A DNA stretch of 64,000 nucleotides from Vibrio salilacus (lineage in GTDB: Bacteria > Pseudomonadota > Gammaproteobacteria > Enterobacterales > Vibrionaceae), in contig NZ_NIVQ01000004.1 in the NCBI RefSeq assembly GCF_002811245.1, positions 1 to 64,000 of the forward strand, in the 5' to 3' direction. Positions 8,311 through 16,932 of this stretch are shown here, in pieces. Each line of letters starts with the position of its first letter. The stretch's first letter is position 1. The translations under genes were made by a program, and so were the position numbers. Under the pieces are notes generated by a model. It searched no databases and was not told the origin of the DNA. It saw only the letters and a list, made by a program, of their open reading frames with translations.

Positions 8311-9651
8311 TTAGGTGGAAAGCTTCAATGATAGAGTAACTTTTAGTCCACCTAAGTGACTCGTAGAAAGCGACAGCTGACCACGGTAACTATGAGCCAT
8401 CTCGCTGACAATATTGAGGCCAAGACCGCTGCCGGGTGTTGTTTCATCTAACCTGACACCGCGCTGTGTGACTTGATTAACATCCTCGTTAGGAATTCCC
8501 GGACCATCATCTTCAATAATAATATTAATGTCGCCGATTTCACCGGGCTCGGAGTAAACACGAATAATCGTATTCGACCACTTGTAGGCGTTCTCAAGTA
8601 GGTTGCCGACCATTTCATCTAGGTCGGTTTGCTCTACAGCGACATCGATTTCAGAATCTAACTCGTTGACCAAAGTGATTTGACGGTTCGCATAGAGCTT
8701 GTCAAATGCCATCGAAATCGCATCGACCCTTGATGCTACGTTGCTACGCACGGAAAGAATATTCTTCGATCCTGCCATGCGGGCTCGGCCAAGATGATAA
8801 TCAATCTGGCTTTGAATTTGTTCGACAGAAGGCAGTAAGTGCTGTTGAGTGTTAGAGTCCAAGTTATTGATTTCGTTTTTGAGTACCGAAAGGGGCGTTT
8901 TTAATGCATGGGATAAGTTACCACCATGATGCCGAGCGCGTTCGAGTAACTCTTGATAGTGGAACAGTAGCGCATTGAGATCAGAGACGACGGGCGAGAC
9001 TTCTTTCGGATAGTCTTGGTCAAGGCGTGTTTTATCTCCGCTGCGCAGTTGAGCCAACTCTTTTTGCATTTTGGTCAATGGACTCAGCGACCACTGAACT
9101 TGCAACATGATGACGAGAAGTACCCCAAAATAGAGTAGCGCAAGAATGACCCACAACTGACTCATAAGCTCGCGCACCGTATCTTTAATCGGTTGCTCAT
9201 CGATACCAATCAGTACTTGAATTGGCCCTTTGTAATCGGGGTAATAGAGATTCATTTTGACGAAAATTAGTGGCTCACCGCGTGCGCCGAGCATCTCTTT
9301 ACCGTTAGGTTCAGACACCATGGTTTTATCCCACAATGAGCGCGAACGCAGTAAATCAGAGTCAGTCTGAGCAGACCAATAAAGCCCGCTGTAAGGTCGA
9401 TTAAAACGCGGATCAGAAAGTGCATTAGCCAGTGTGATATTGCCGGTTTCATCCGCCTCAATCGACGCGGATATTTCGTCGATAAATAGATTTAATTGTC
9501 CTTTAGTGTCATCGACCATGTAGTTGAGTACTTGGTTCGGGACACTGATTCCAGCAGCAAAAACCATCGCGGTTAGCCACACAATGGCCGCCAGTACTAA
9601 GCGACTTTTAAGACTCAGACGCTTGAGAGTTGGACGTATTTTATTCGGCAT
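8311..9651 (-). CDS. Sensor histidine kinase, PhoQ/CarS-like
   Basis: This 446-residue membrane kinase has TM1 at about residues 17-36, a periplasmic sensor region, TM2 at about 166-188, HAMP, a phosphoacceptor helix (SHALKTPLSVL, His248), an N-box LLENAYKWSN, G1 EDDGPGIP and G2 GSGLGLNIV. The SHALKTPL form is found in PhoQ-type kinases. It overlaps the regulator gene by 11 nt and follows it and a PepSY gene in one operon. Such systems in Vibrio sense divalent cations or antimicrobial peptides, but the signal here is not known. Whether it is the PhoQ or CarS/VprB orthologue was not resolved. Confidence 0.85.
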   Translation of the reverse strand: MPNKIRPTLKRLSLKSRLVLAAIVWLTAMVFAAGISVPNQVLNYMVDDTKGQLNLFIDEISASIEADETGNITLANALSDPRFNRPYSGLYWSAQTDSDLLRSRSLWDKTMVSEPNGKEMLGARGEPLIFVKMNLYYPDYKGPIQVLIGIDEQPIKDTVRELMSQLWVILALLYFGVLLVIMLQVQWSLSPLTKMQKELAQLRSGDKTRLDQDYPKEVSPVVSDLNALLFHYQELLERARHHGGNLSHALKTPLSVLKNEINNLDSNTQQHLLPSVEQIQSQIDYHLGRARMAGSKNILSVRSNVASRVDAISMAFDKLYANRQITLVNELDSEIDVAVEQTDLDEMVGNLLENAYKWSNTIIRVYSEPGEIGDINIIIEDDGPGIPNEDVNQVTQRGVRLDETTPGSGLGLNIVSEMAHSYRGQLSLSTSHLGGLKVTLSLKLST

Positions 9652-10300
9652 TCAATTGATACCCTAAACCGCGGACAGTCTTTATTACTTTAGGGGCGAT
9701 TTTTTTTCGGATTCGGCCAATGAAGACTTCAATTGTATTTGAGTCACGATCGAAATCTTGTTTATAAATATGCTCGACGAGCTCAGTGCGTGAAATAACT
9801 TTTTCTGGGTTATGCATAAAATAGGCAACCACTTTGTATTCCAAAGCGGTTAAGCTTACCGCTTGTCCTTGCCACATGACTTTTGATGTACGAGTATCTA
9901 GGCTCAAGTTGCCGACTTGTAGAATAGGTGAAGCACTGCCTGAAGCGCGGCGCAGTTGAGCACGAATACGAGCGGTGAGTTCGACCATCTCAAATGGCTT
10001 GGTAAGGTAGTCATCGGCGCCGGCATTGAGGCCTTCAACGCGCTGAGTCAAGGTGTCACGGGCGCTCAAAATAATCACTGGGGTATTGATGTTTTCATCG
10101 CGAATGCCATTTAATACGGTTAAACCATCCAGTTTTGGTAACCCAAGATCTAATACAATCGCGTTCCACTCTTCAGATGTCGCGCGGTATAAAGCATCAA
10201 TGCCGTCTTGGGCAAGTTCTGGCACCCAGCCCGTCTGTTCCAGTGACTCAATAATTTGTTGGCCTAAACGTGGGTCATCTTCAACAACAAGAATTTTCAT
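9641..10300 (-). CDS. OmpR-family response regulator, PhoP/CarR-like
   Basis: This 219-residue regulator has a receiver domain (acidic pair EDD at 7-9, phosphoacceptor Asp51 in IVLDLGLPKLDG, Lys in YLTKPFEMVEL) and a winged-helix C-terminus ending TVRGLGYQLNAE. It pairs with the kinase encoded immediately downstream. It starts 5 bp after the stop of the PepSY gene, so three genes are probably co-transcribed from a promoter upstream of 10713. The PhoP/QseB/CarR group is clear; the exact orthologue is not. Confidence 0.88.
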   Translation of the reverse strand: MKILVVEDDPRLGQQIIESLEQTGWVPELAQDGIDALYRATSEEWNAIVLDLGLPKLDGLTVLNGIRDENINTPVIILSARDTLTQRVEGLNAGADDYLTKPFEMVELTARIRAQLRRASGSASPILQVGNLSLDTRTSKVMWQGQAVSLTALEYKVVAYFMHNPEKVISRTELVEHIYKQDFDRDSNTIEVFIGRIRKKIAPKVIKTVRGLGYQLNAE

Positions 10301-10305
10301 AAGCG

Positions 10306-10713
10306 TTAGTCTTCTGTATTTTTAAGTGCTTGTCTGATGTTTCTGCCTTTAATTTGCAGCATTTCCAACGTCTGGGCGTTGTATTCAACTTTCAGAATGT
10401 TGTTATTGTGGTTTAGTTTTAGCTCGTATATCCACATATCATCATCCTCTTCAAGTTCAACCTGAATAATTCGACCATGCAAGTCGCGCTCAACCACGGC
10501 GTACATTTCAGAAAATGGCTGAATATAGCCTTTTTTTACCGCGTCGTAGACTTCGTCTTGGTCCTCATCGAATTCAATACGAGTGCCCGGTTTGTGGACG
10601 TCTTGAACTAATGCATGGCCATCATAGTCGTCGTGATCTTTTGCTATCGTAGGCCAAGCGAACAGTGTACATACCATCAAGACTATAAAATGTGTAATTG
10701 GACGTTTAGACAC
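10306..10713 (-). CDS. PepSY-domain periplasmic protein
   Basis: This 135-residue protein has a signal peptide (about residues 1-24, ending PTIAKDHD) and an acidic mature part with a PepSY-like end (YELKLNHNNNILKVEYNAQT). Start GTG 10713 is supported by AAAGGGG upstream. PepSY proteins encoded beside two-component systems may tune the sensor kinase or detect a ligand in the periplasm; that role is inferred from position as first gene of the operon. The many Asp and Glu residues suggest cation binding, which is untested. Confidence 0.75.
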   Translation of the reverse strand: MSKRPITHFIVLMVCTLFAWPTIAKDHDDYDGHALVQDVHKPGTRIEFDEDQDEVYDAVKKGYIQPFSEMYAVVERDLHGRIIQVELEEDDDMWIYELKLNHNNNILKVEYNAQTLEMLQIKGRNIRQALKNTED

Positions 10714-10783
10714 AATGGTACCCCTTTAAAGTTTCTCAATATGAGTATATGGACTCAAATATGAACGCCAAGTGAATTATCGA

Positions 10784-12523
10784 TTATTGGATTAACTCAT
10801 CGGCGAAGATTTTGTCGCGCATTTTCCAAAATCGGCCAGATTTTCTGGCAATAACAAATTGTGGCGGTCGAAAGCGGTGTTGATTGTTCACCACTTTAGT
10901 TGGTGAAGCATCTTCAAATGGGCGGTGTTTGTCAGCAAGATGAGGACGAACAAACTGATCTTTAAAGCGCTGTTTCTGATTTCTAGTTGTGAGTGACCAA
11001 AATTCGCTGACTTTAGCCTGATTTTCTCCGATATAACAAACCTTAAGACTACTTTTTCCCTTGTCATCTTTATGTACGGATAAATCCATCTCGATGCACT
11101 CGAAAACTAAGGCATCTTTTAGGTTTAATGCCTCTTTAAGCTTTTTGTCAGGGTCGACTAAGGTTGCGTCACATTCATGACATATACGCGCGGCAATGTC
11201 ATTGTCTGCGCCACATTCACCGCAGTATTTGGCGCGAAAACGATAGTTGCAATGCTCACGCTCTCGCGTTTCATCGTCTTCGAGAAAGCCCTGACATTTA
11301 CGACCAAAGTGTTCGATAAGAAAACCGTTGCTATCAAGCTTGCCCCAAAAGTTATTATTGAACCCGCAAGTAGGGCAGGGAATGGTAATGATTTCGCTAT
11401 CAGAATCGGGTTTGGGATCGCCAACTTCAGGCTGATAAAGATCGTAACTGTTACCCGCATAATCAAGCACTAAACACTCTTTTTTTCCGGGAGATAACCG
11501 TAATCCACGTCCAACAATTTGCTGATAGAGGCTAATTGATTCGGTTGGGCGTAAAATAGCAATGAGATCAACGTGGGGGGCGTCAAACCCAGTCGTCAGT
11601 ACTGAGACGTTAACCAGAAACTTAATCTGACGCTGTTTGAATTGGTCAATAATGCTATCGCGTTCGGGTGTCGGGGTATCACCGATAACAATGGCTGTTT
11701 GGCCGCTGGGTAAAAGCTGATAAATCTCTTGAGCGTGCCTGACGGTAGCGGCAAAAATCATCACACCTTGTTTCTCTTTAGCCATGGTAATGATCTGCTC
11801 AACAATTTGCGGGGTGGCTCGCTTGGCCTTGTCGATCACCATGTCGAGTTCTGCCTCTTTGTAGCGTCCTGTGCTTGCAGGTTTAAGCTGCGAGAAATCG
11901 TAACTTAACACGGGAGCATCCATCATTTTCGCGGGCGTCAGGAACTGTTCGTCAAGCAGGTAACGAATCGGCAGTTCGAAAATGCAATCTTTAAAAAACC
12001 GAGGTTCTTCACTACGCACTAAGCCGCGTGTGTGGTATTGGTAAATCCATCCCATGCCTAAGCGATAAGGGGTGGCCGTTAAACCGAGTACTTTGATACC
12101 AGGATTTTGTTCGCTGAGATGCTGAATGACTTTCTGGTAACTGGTGTTTTTGTCATCGGGAACGCGGTGGCACTCATCAATCACCAGCAATGAGAATTGA
12201 TTTTTGAATTGATCAAGGTTACGAACGACCGATTGAACCGAGGCAAAGACCACTTGTTGATCGGTCTCTTTGCGGCCAAGTCCAGCCGAGAAAATGGCCC
12301 CTTTAAGATCATACCCTTCGTATTTAGCGTGGTTTTGTTCCACCAATTCTTTGACGTGGGCGAGAACAAGCACGCGTCCTTTGGCTAGCCGGGCGAGTTC
12401 TGCAATCACTAAGCTTTTGCCCGCTCCGGTAGGAAGCACTAATACCGCAGGTGTCGAGTGTTTACGAAAGTAATGGATGACAGCTTTGACAGAGTCAGCT
12501 TGGTATGGGCGAAGTGTATACAT
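10784..12523 (-). CDS. radD: RadD-type superfamily 2 DNA helicase/ATPase
   Basis: This 579-residue protein matches E. coli RadD (YejH) along its whole length. Seen motifs are the N-terminal TLRPYQ, Walker A LPTGAGKS (Lys36), the DECH box, LTATPYRLG, TTGFDAPHVDLIA and QIVGRGLRL. Zinc-finger-like cysteine pairs follow (CPTCGFNNNFWG and CGECGADNDIAARICHEC). RadD helps repair double-strand breaks and supports RecA strand exchange. ATG 12523 gives the family N-terminus; the TTG at 12544 adds seven unlikely residues. It is divergent from rsuA, as in E. coli. Confidence 0.92.
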   Translation of the reverse strand: MYTLRPYQADSVKAVIHYFRKHSTPAVLVLPTGAGKSLVIAELARLAKGRVLVLAHVKELVEQNHAKYEGYDLKGAIFSAGLGRKETDQQVVFASVQSVVRNLDQFKNQFSLLVIDECHRVPDDKNTSYQKVIQHLSEQNPGIKVLGLTATPYRLGMGWIYQYHTRGLVRSEEPRFFKDCIFELPIRYLLDEQFLTPAKMMDAPVLSYDFSQLKPASTGRYKEAELDMVIDKAKRATPQIVEQIITMAKEKQGVMIFAATVRHAQEIYQLLPSGQTAIVIGDTPTPERDSIIDQFKQRQIKFLVNVSVLTTGFDAPHVDLIAILRPTESISLYQQIVGRGLRLSPGKKECLVLDYAGNSYDLYQPEVGDPKPDSDSEIITIPCPTCGFNNNFWGKLDSNGFLIEHFGRKCQGFLEDDETREREHCNYRFRAKYCGECGADNDIAARICHECDATLVDPDKKLKEALNLKDALVFECIEMDLSVHKDDKGKSSLKVCYIGENQAKVSEFWSLTTRNQKQRFKDQFVRPHLADKHRPFEDASPTKVVNNQHRFRPPQFVIARKSGRFWKMRDKIFADELIQ

Positions 12524-12596
12524 AAATTGTGTGAAATAGCTCAACTATTTGGTCCAGTCGCACTATAATACCTCACCTAAGAAAGATGAGGTATTC

Positions 12597-13298
12597 ATGC
12601 GTTTAGATAAATATCTATGCGACGCACTTGGTGCGACGCGAAAAGAAGCAACAAAAATCCTTAAAAGTGGTGAAGTCACGGTAAACGGCGTCGTGCAAAA
12701 AAGTGGGGCGTTCAAAGTGACCGATGACTGCTGCGTAGAGTGGCAGGGCAGAGAAATTCACAAACTGGGTCCGCGCTATATCATGTTATTTAAACCAGAT
12801 GGTTTTGTGTGCTCGCATGAAGATGGCTTCAATCAAACGGCATTTATGTTGCTAGATGAAGTGAAAATGGACGAACTTCACTTTGCTGGCCGATTAGACG
12901 TTGATACCACAGGTTTGGTTTTAATTACCGATGATGGTCAATGGTCACACCGTATTACATCGCCAAAACACAAGTGTGAGAAAACCTACCGTGTTTGGCT
13001 TGTTGACCCGATATTAGATGATTACGTCGAAAAATTTGCCGAAGGCATTCAACTGCGGAGCGAAAAAGATCTGACGCTTCCTGCCAAGCTTGAGATTGTG
13101 GATCGTAAAGATAACCAAGTATTACTGACCATTACCGAAGGTAAGTACCATCAAGTGAAGCGTATGTTCGCGGCATTGGGCAATAAGGTCGAGCATTTAC
13201 ACCGAGAGCGAATCGGTGCTATCGAATTATGTGACTCTCTAGAGCCTGGTGAATATCGCTACCTCACTCAAGATGAAATTGACTCTGTTTGGAAATAA
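12597..13298 (+). CDS. rsuA: 16S rRNA pseudouridine(516) synthase RsuA
   Basis: This 233-residue enzyme converts U516 of 16S rRNA to pseudouridine. An S4 RNA-binding domain (MRLDKYLCDALGATRKEATK, about 1-60) precedes the catalytic domain with GRLDVDTTGL (the Asp is the nucleophile) and EGKYHQVKRMFAA. ATG 12597 has GAGG just upstream and matches the E. coli start. A TATAAT at 12564-12569 is a likely -10 without a clear -35. The radD-rsuA-bcr neighbourhood is conserved with E. coli. Confidence 0.93.
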   Translation: MRLDKYLCDALGATRKEATKILKSGEVTVNGVVQKSGAFKVTDDCCVEWQGREIHKLGPRYIMLFKPDGFVCSHEDGFNQTAFMLLDEVKMDELHFAGRLDVDTTGLVLITDDGQWSHRITSPKHKCEKTYRVWLVDPILDDYVEKFAEGIQLRSEKDLTLPAKLEIVDRKDNQVLLTITEGKYHQVKRMFAALGNKVEHLHRERIGAIELCDSLEPGEYRYLTQDEIDSVWK

Positions 13299-13356
13299 TT
13301 CTAGGTTTAGGAAATGGTTTATTTCCAAATAGGAACTCGTCTTTTTGCTTTAAATG

Positions 13357-13387
13357 TTTGAGGATAGAACGCTCAAATATCTTTTTT
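13357..13387 (+). terminator. Terminator after rsuA
   Basis: A TTTGAG/CTCAAA stem (13357-13362 with 13372-13377) is followed by TATCTTTTTT. It is a modest stem with a good T-run, 60 nt past the rsuA stop. Confidence 0.55.
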
Positions 13388-13497
13388 AGGTGTCGATCGT
13401 CATGTGTCTTCGCGATGAAGATACACGGCACTGCGATTCCATTCTGTTTGGTTGTAGCAAGGAGGCTGCACCTAATCCACAGCCGAGTAGGAGACTT

Positions 13498-14709
13498 ATG
13501 TCCGAGAATACCTCACCGCCATCTAATGTTAATGCGCCACAAATCAATTTGCTTTTATTTATTGTTCTCGGTGCCATCGGTGCACTAACGCCTCTGGCGA
13601 TTGATATGTATTTGCCAGCGATGCCAACGATTGCTCGCGATCTTGGTGTGCAACAAGGCGCCGTTCAGATTACGTTGACCGCTTATACAGCCGGTTTTGC
13701 TATTGGGCAGCTTATTCATGGCCCACTTGCAGATAGCTACGGGCGACGGCCAGTATTGATTTTAGGTATACTGTTCTTTGCTTTAGCATCTGTTGTCAGT
13801 GCAACAACCAACGGTATTGAAGCATTGATGTGGATTCGTACCGCGCAAGGCTTTGCTGGAGCAGCCGCGGCCGTTGTGATTCAAGCGGTCGTACGGGATA
13901 TGTTTGATCGCGAAGACTTTGCACGAGCGATGTCGTTTGTCACTTTAGTGGTCACGCTTGCTCCTTTGGTCGCGCCAATGATTGGTGGTTATGTTGCTAT
14001 TTGGTTTGGTTGGCGAGCCATTTTTTGGATATTGGCCGGCTTCTCTTTGGTTGTGATTGCTTTAGTGTTGTGGAAAATTCCTGAAACATTGAGCGCTGAG
14101 AATAAGCAACCGTTCAGATTGCGAAATACCTTAAGAAACTATTCACGTCTGTTCCAAAACCCTCAAGCTCTTGGTTTGATTTTCTCGGGGGCGTTTTCGT
14201 TTGCAGGTATGTTTGCCTTTCTAACGGCGGGCTCGTTTGTTTATATTGATATTTATGGCGTGCGTCCTGACCAGTTTGGTTACCTGTTTGGTATGAACAT
14301 CATTGCGATGATCGTGATGACAAGTATTAATGGACGTTTGGTTAAAAAGGTTGGCTCACATACCATGTTGCGCTTTGGTTTAGCGGTGCAATTGTTGGCT
14401 GGATTCGGATTGTTCGCGACATGGTTATTTGATTGGGGACTGTGGGGGACCGTGATTTTTGTTGTGATGTTTATTGGCACGCTATCAACCATAGGTAGTA
14501 ATAGTATGGGGCTACTTTTGAGCGGATACCCAACCATGGCAGGCACAGCATCTTCACTGGCAGGTACATTGCGTTTTGGTACCGGTTCGATCATTGGTGC
14601 CGTAGTCGCGTGGTTGCCAGGCGGTGTAACATGGCCAATGGTATTAGTTATGAGCGCGTGTTCGATTATTTCGGCCGCGTGTTATTGGATGTATGGAAGA
14701 AAGGCGTGA
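13498..14709 (+). CDS. bcr: Bcr/CflA-family multidrug exporter (MFS)
   Basis: This 403-residue protein has 12 predicted membrane segments and Bcr/CflA hallmarks: LTPLAIDMYLPAMPTIARDL in TM1, the MFS loop GPLADSYGRRPVL and GTASSLAGTLRFGTGS near the C-terminus. The E. coli homologue exports bicyclomycin, sulphonamide and short peptides by proton antiport. ATG 13498 has an AGGAG site; the frame upstream to 13390 is not part of the protein. Its stop overlaps the start of the DUF2913 gene, so the two are coupled. Confidence 0.9.
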   Translation: MSENTSPPSNVNAPQINLLLFIVLGAIGALTPLAIDMYLPAMPTIARDLGVQQGAVQITLTAYTAGFAIGQLIHGPLADSYGRRPVLILGILFFALASVVSATTNGIEALMWIRTAQGFAGAAAAVVIQAVVRDMFDREDFARAMSFVTLVVTLAPLVAPMIGGYVAIWFGWRAIFWILAGFSLVVIALVLWKIPETLSAENKQPFRLRNTLRNYSRLFQNPQALGLIFSGAFSFAGMFAFLTAGSFVYIDIYGVRPDQFGYLFGMNIIAMIVMTSINGRLVKKVGSHTMLRFGLAVQLLAGFGLFATWLFDWGLWGTVIFVVMFIGTLSTIGSNSMGLLLSGYPTMAGTASSLAGTLRFGTGSIIGAVVAWLPGGVTWPMVLVMSACSIISAACYWMYGRKA

Positions 14710-15368
14710 TGTCGCAATATACCGTAGAAATACAAAAACTCGTGGATCAAGCACTAGAAGATATTGCTAAAGAGCATAAAGCGGGCAGGCTAAGCAATGG
14801 CTCGGTGGCTAACAATCTCTATCTGGTACGTTGGGTAACTAAAGCGATTAAATCGCAGCAGTTTCCGCGTATTGTTGTCGATGATCTTGTTCGTTGGCAA
14901 AAAATGGGTCGCTCAAAAGGCGATCAGGCCGGATTGATGACAACCTTCCAACGGATCTCGACTTATTATCAGCAGTTTTTCCCGCAAGGTGAACCAGAGC
15001 GTGTGATCAAAGATAAAGAGATCGATGCTTTTCTCGATATGATGGAAGTAAACGGTTGGGAAGTGTCGACGTCAGAGCCTTTGGTTGGCTGTGGCAAGGT
15101 GCAGATATTTATCGAAGGTTCTAATTCGTTGGCGCTTTGCTCGGATCAATGTGACGACTGCTTTGATGGTGAAGAACTGGTCAAACCGATGAATTGGTTT
15201 GTTCGTGGTCACCATGCTGATTTTATTGAAAAAGCATCAGCGGCAGGTTTTATGGTGCATAAAGTGACCGACTACAAGTCAAATGTGAAATATCATGGTG
15301 AGTACCTGATTTTTCCTGCCAACCGCGGTAACCAGTTAGCTGAAATTCCCTTGAGCTTAACGGTCTAA
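14709..15368 (+). CDS. DUF2913 family protein
   Basis: This 219-residue soluble protein of unknown function has the pattern I associate with DUF2913, a family seen mainly in Vibrionaceae: NNLYLVRWVTKAIKSQQFPR and DDLVRWQKMGRSKG in the N-terminal half. Cysteines cluster around residues 140-160 (LALCSDQCDDCFDG), perhaps for metal binding. It starts in the bcr stop codon (TGATG) and ends before a shared terminator. No role is known. Confidence 0.75.
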   Translation: MSQYTVEIQKLVDQALEDIAKEHKAGRLSNGSVANNLYLVRWVTKAIKSQQFPRIVVDDLVRWQKMGRSKGDQAGLMTTFQRISTYYQQFFPQGEPERVIKDKEIDAFLDMMEVNGWEVSTSEPLVGCGKVQIFIEGSNSLALCSDQCDDCFDGEELVKPMNWFVRGHHADFIEKASAAGFMVHKVTDYKSNVKYHGEYLIFPANRGNQLAEIPLSLTV

Positions 15369-15377
15369 CTGAACGAT

Positions 15378-15406
15378 AAAAGGGCTTCCATTACGGAAGC
15401 TCTTTT
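15378..15406. terminator. Bidirectional terminator between convergent genes
   Basis: A 12-bp stem (AAAAGGGCTTCC with GGAAGCTCTTTT, one G-U pair) and 5-nt loop. The A/T flanks give T-runs on both strands, and the stop codon of the leftward SDR gene lies in the loop. Confidence 0.85.
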
Positions 15407-16824
15407 GCTTTACGCACAATGGCTTTAACCATACCTTTAAAAATAAATAGGTGCGCTGGCATCATTGCAAACCAGTAAAGTAACCCTTTAAAGCCTTGTG
15501 GGTGCCACCACGCAGTGACATTAAACGTTCTTTTATCGCCAAGATCTTGAATAGTGAATTCGAGTCGGCCAAGCCCCGGCCCTTTCATGCCAAATAAGAG
15601 TGAGATAAATGCCTCGTCTTCACAACGAATAACTTTCCACGAATCAATAAAATCGCCCACTTTTAGTTCCGGGCCTGGCGGGCTGCGTCTGATAGGTTTA
15701 CCGCCGCCAAAGAAAATATCGAGCCATTCACGTGTGCGCCAGAGGCTATTAGCAAAGAAGTAACCTTGTTCTCGACTACCAATTGTTTTCACGATTTGCC
15801 ACAGTTGTTTCGTCGTTAAGTCAGTGGTTATTTCAGCACCAGTTTGTTTTGGGTAGTAGCCAAATCCGGGTTGCCAACGTGAAAATGCGGCAGGGTCGTA
15901 CCCCCAGACATTGCTGCGGACAAAGGTTCCTTCGTGTTGAATACTGTTGTTGACCATCTGCTCGAATCGAATCAAAGGCTGTGGGTATTTAGCTTGAATA
16001 TCTTCGCAATTAGCAATGAAGTCATGCTCTAGGCCTGACAACAAAGCAGCGCCGATACTGGAAGGCACCGACGTCACAATCCCCAACCAGCGTGATGCCA
16101 TTTTAGGTGTCAGTAGTGATGTTGGCCAAATCGTGATCGGCTTATTGACCGCTTTAGCGATTACTTTAAATTGATCGCGGTAGCTAAGGGTGTCAGGACC
16201 GCCGATTTCGTATAGCTGATGAGTCGACGGCTGCTCTTGAGCGATTTCAAGAAGGTAGTGATTAAGATTTTCTAGGGCGATAGGATTGGCTCTAGAGTCA
16301 ACCCATTTCGGTGTGATTAATATCGGCATGTTATAAACAAAATCGCGCATTATTTCGAAGGCTGCCGAGCCAGGACCAATGATCACTCCAGCGCGAAGTT
16401 CTGTAATAGGGATATTGGCTTGGCGGATGATATCACCGGTCATACGTCGAGCTTTCAAATGATAAGAATCGCCAGTTTGCGGTTGAATCGCACTAAGGTA
16501 GATCACGTGCTTAACCGAGCTTTGCAACAACGCTTGTTTGAAGTTCTCTGCGAGTGAGATTTCGTAGTCGAGAAAATCATGTCCATGGGCCATACCATGA
16601 ACAAGGAAGTAAACTAAATCAAAGTGTTGTATCAGATTTTGAGTGGCTTGCTTGTCGGCTAGATCAAGATAGTTCAGTTGCAGGTTTGAATGAGGAACAA
16701 CCCGAGCGCGCAAATAGTCTATTTGACGTGCGGCAGCCGTGACATTGTAACCTTGGGCACACAACTGAGTAAGCAATTGCGAGCCGACATAACCAGAAGC
16801 TCCTAAAACCAGTACATTCTTCAT
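15391..16824 (-). CDS. SDR-type NAD(P)-binding protein with DUF2867 C-terminus
   Basis: This 477-residue protein has an N-terminal Rossmann domain of the atypical SDR type (VLVLGASGYVGSQLLTQL at the start, LVYFLVHGMAHG near residue 80, the cofactor region through about 290). The C-terminal domain (about 330-477) matches DUF2867 in character, ending with a hydrophobic segment (WFAMMPAHLFIFKGM). The substrate is unknown; members are annotated as NADH-ubiquinone-like or epimerase-like proteins. It is a single-gene unit, divergent from the MATE gene. Confidence 0.8.
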   Translation of the reverse strand: MKNVLVLGASGYVGSQLLTQLCAQGYNVTAAARQIDYLRARVVPHSNLQLNYLDLADKQATQNLIQHFDLVYFLVHGMAHGHDFLDYEISLAENFKQALLQSSVKHVIYLSAIQPQTGDSYHLKARRMTGDIIRQANIPITELRAGVIIGPGSAAFEIMRDFVYNMPILITPKWVDSRANPIALENLNHYLLEIAQEQPSTHQLYEIGGPDTLSYRDQFKVIAKAVNKPITIWPTSLLTPKMASRWLGIVTSVPSSIGAALLSGLEHDFIANCEDIQAKYPQPLIRFEQMVNNSIQHEGTFVRSNVWGYDPAAFSRWQPGFGYYPKQTGAEITTDLTTKQLWQIVKTIGSREQGYFFANSLWRTREWLDIFFGGGKPIRRSPPGPELKVGDFIDSWKVIRCEDEAFISLLFGMKGPGLGRLEFTIQDLGDKRTFNVTAWWHPQGFKGLLYWFAMMPAHLFIFKGMVKAIVRKAKELP

Positions 16825-16932
16825 CGCGATTCTCTATTATTTTATTGGTTTCATATTAGGAGTGATCATATAATAGTCGGCTGCTTTTTTCTCTTTATTC
16901 ATGCTGTTGCAATTTAAGGTACGGTCACTACG

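Noticed and set aside
13289..13588. 99-residue frame bridging rsuA and bcr
   Set aside because: Crosses the rsuA terminator and the bcr ribosome site; composition is not protein-like.
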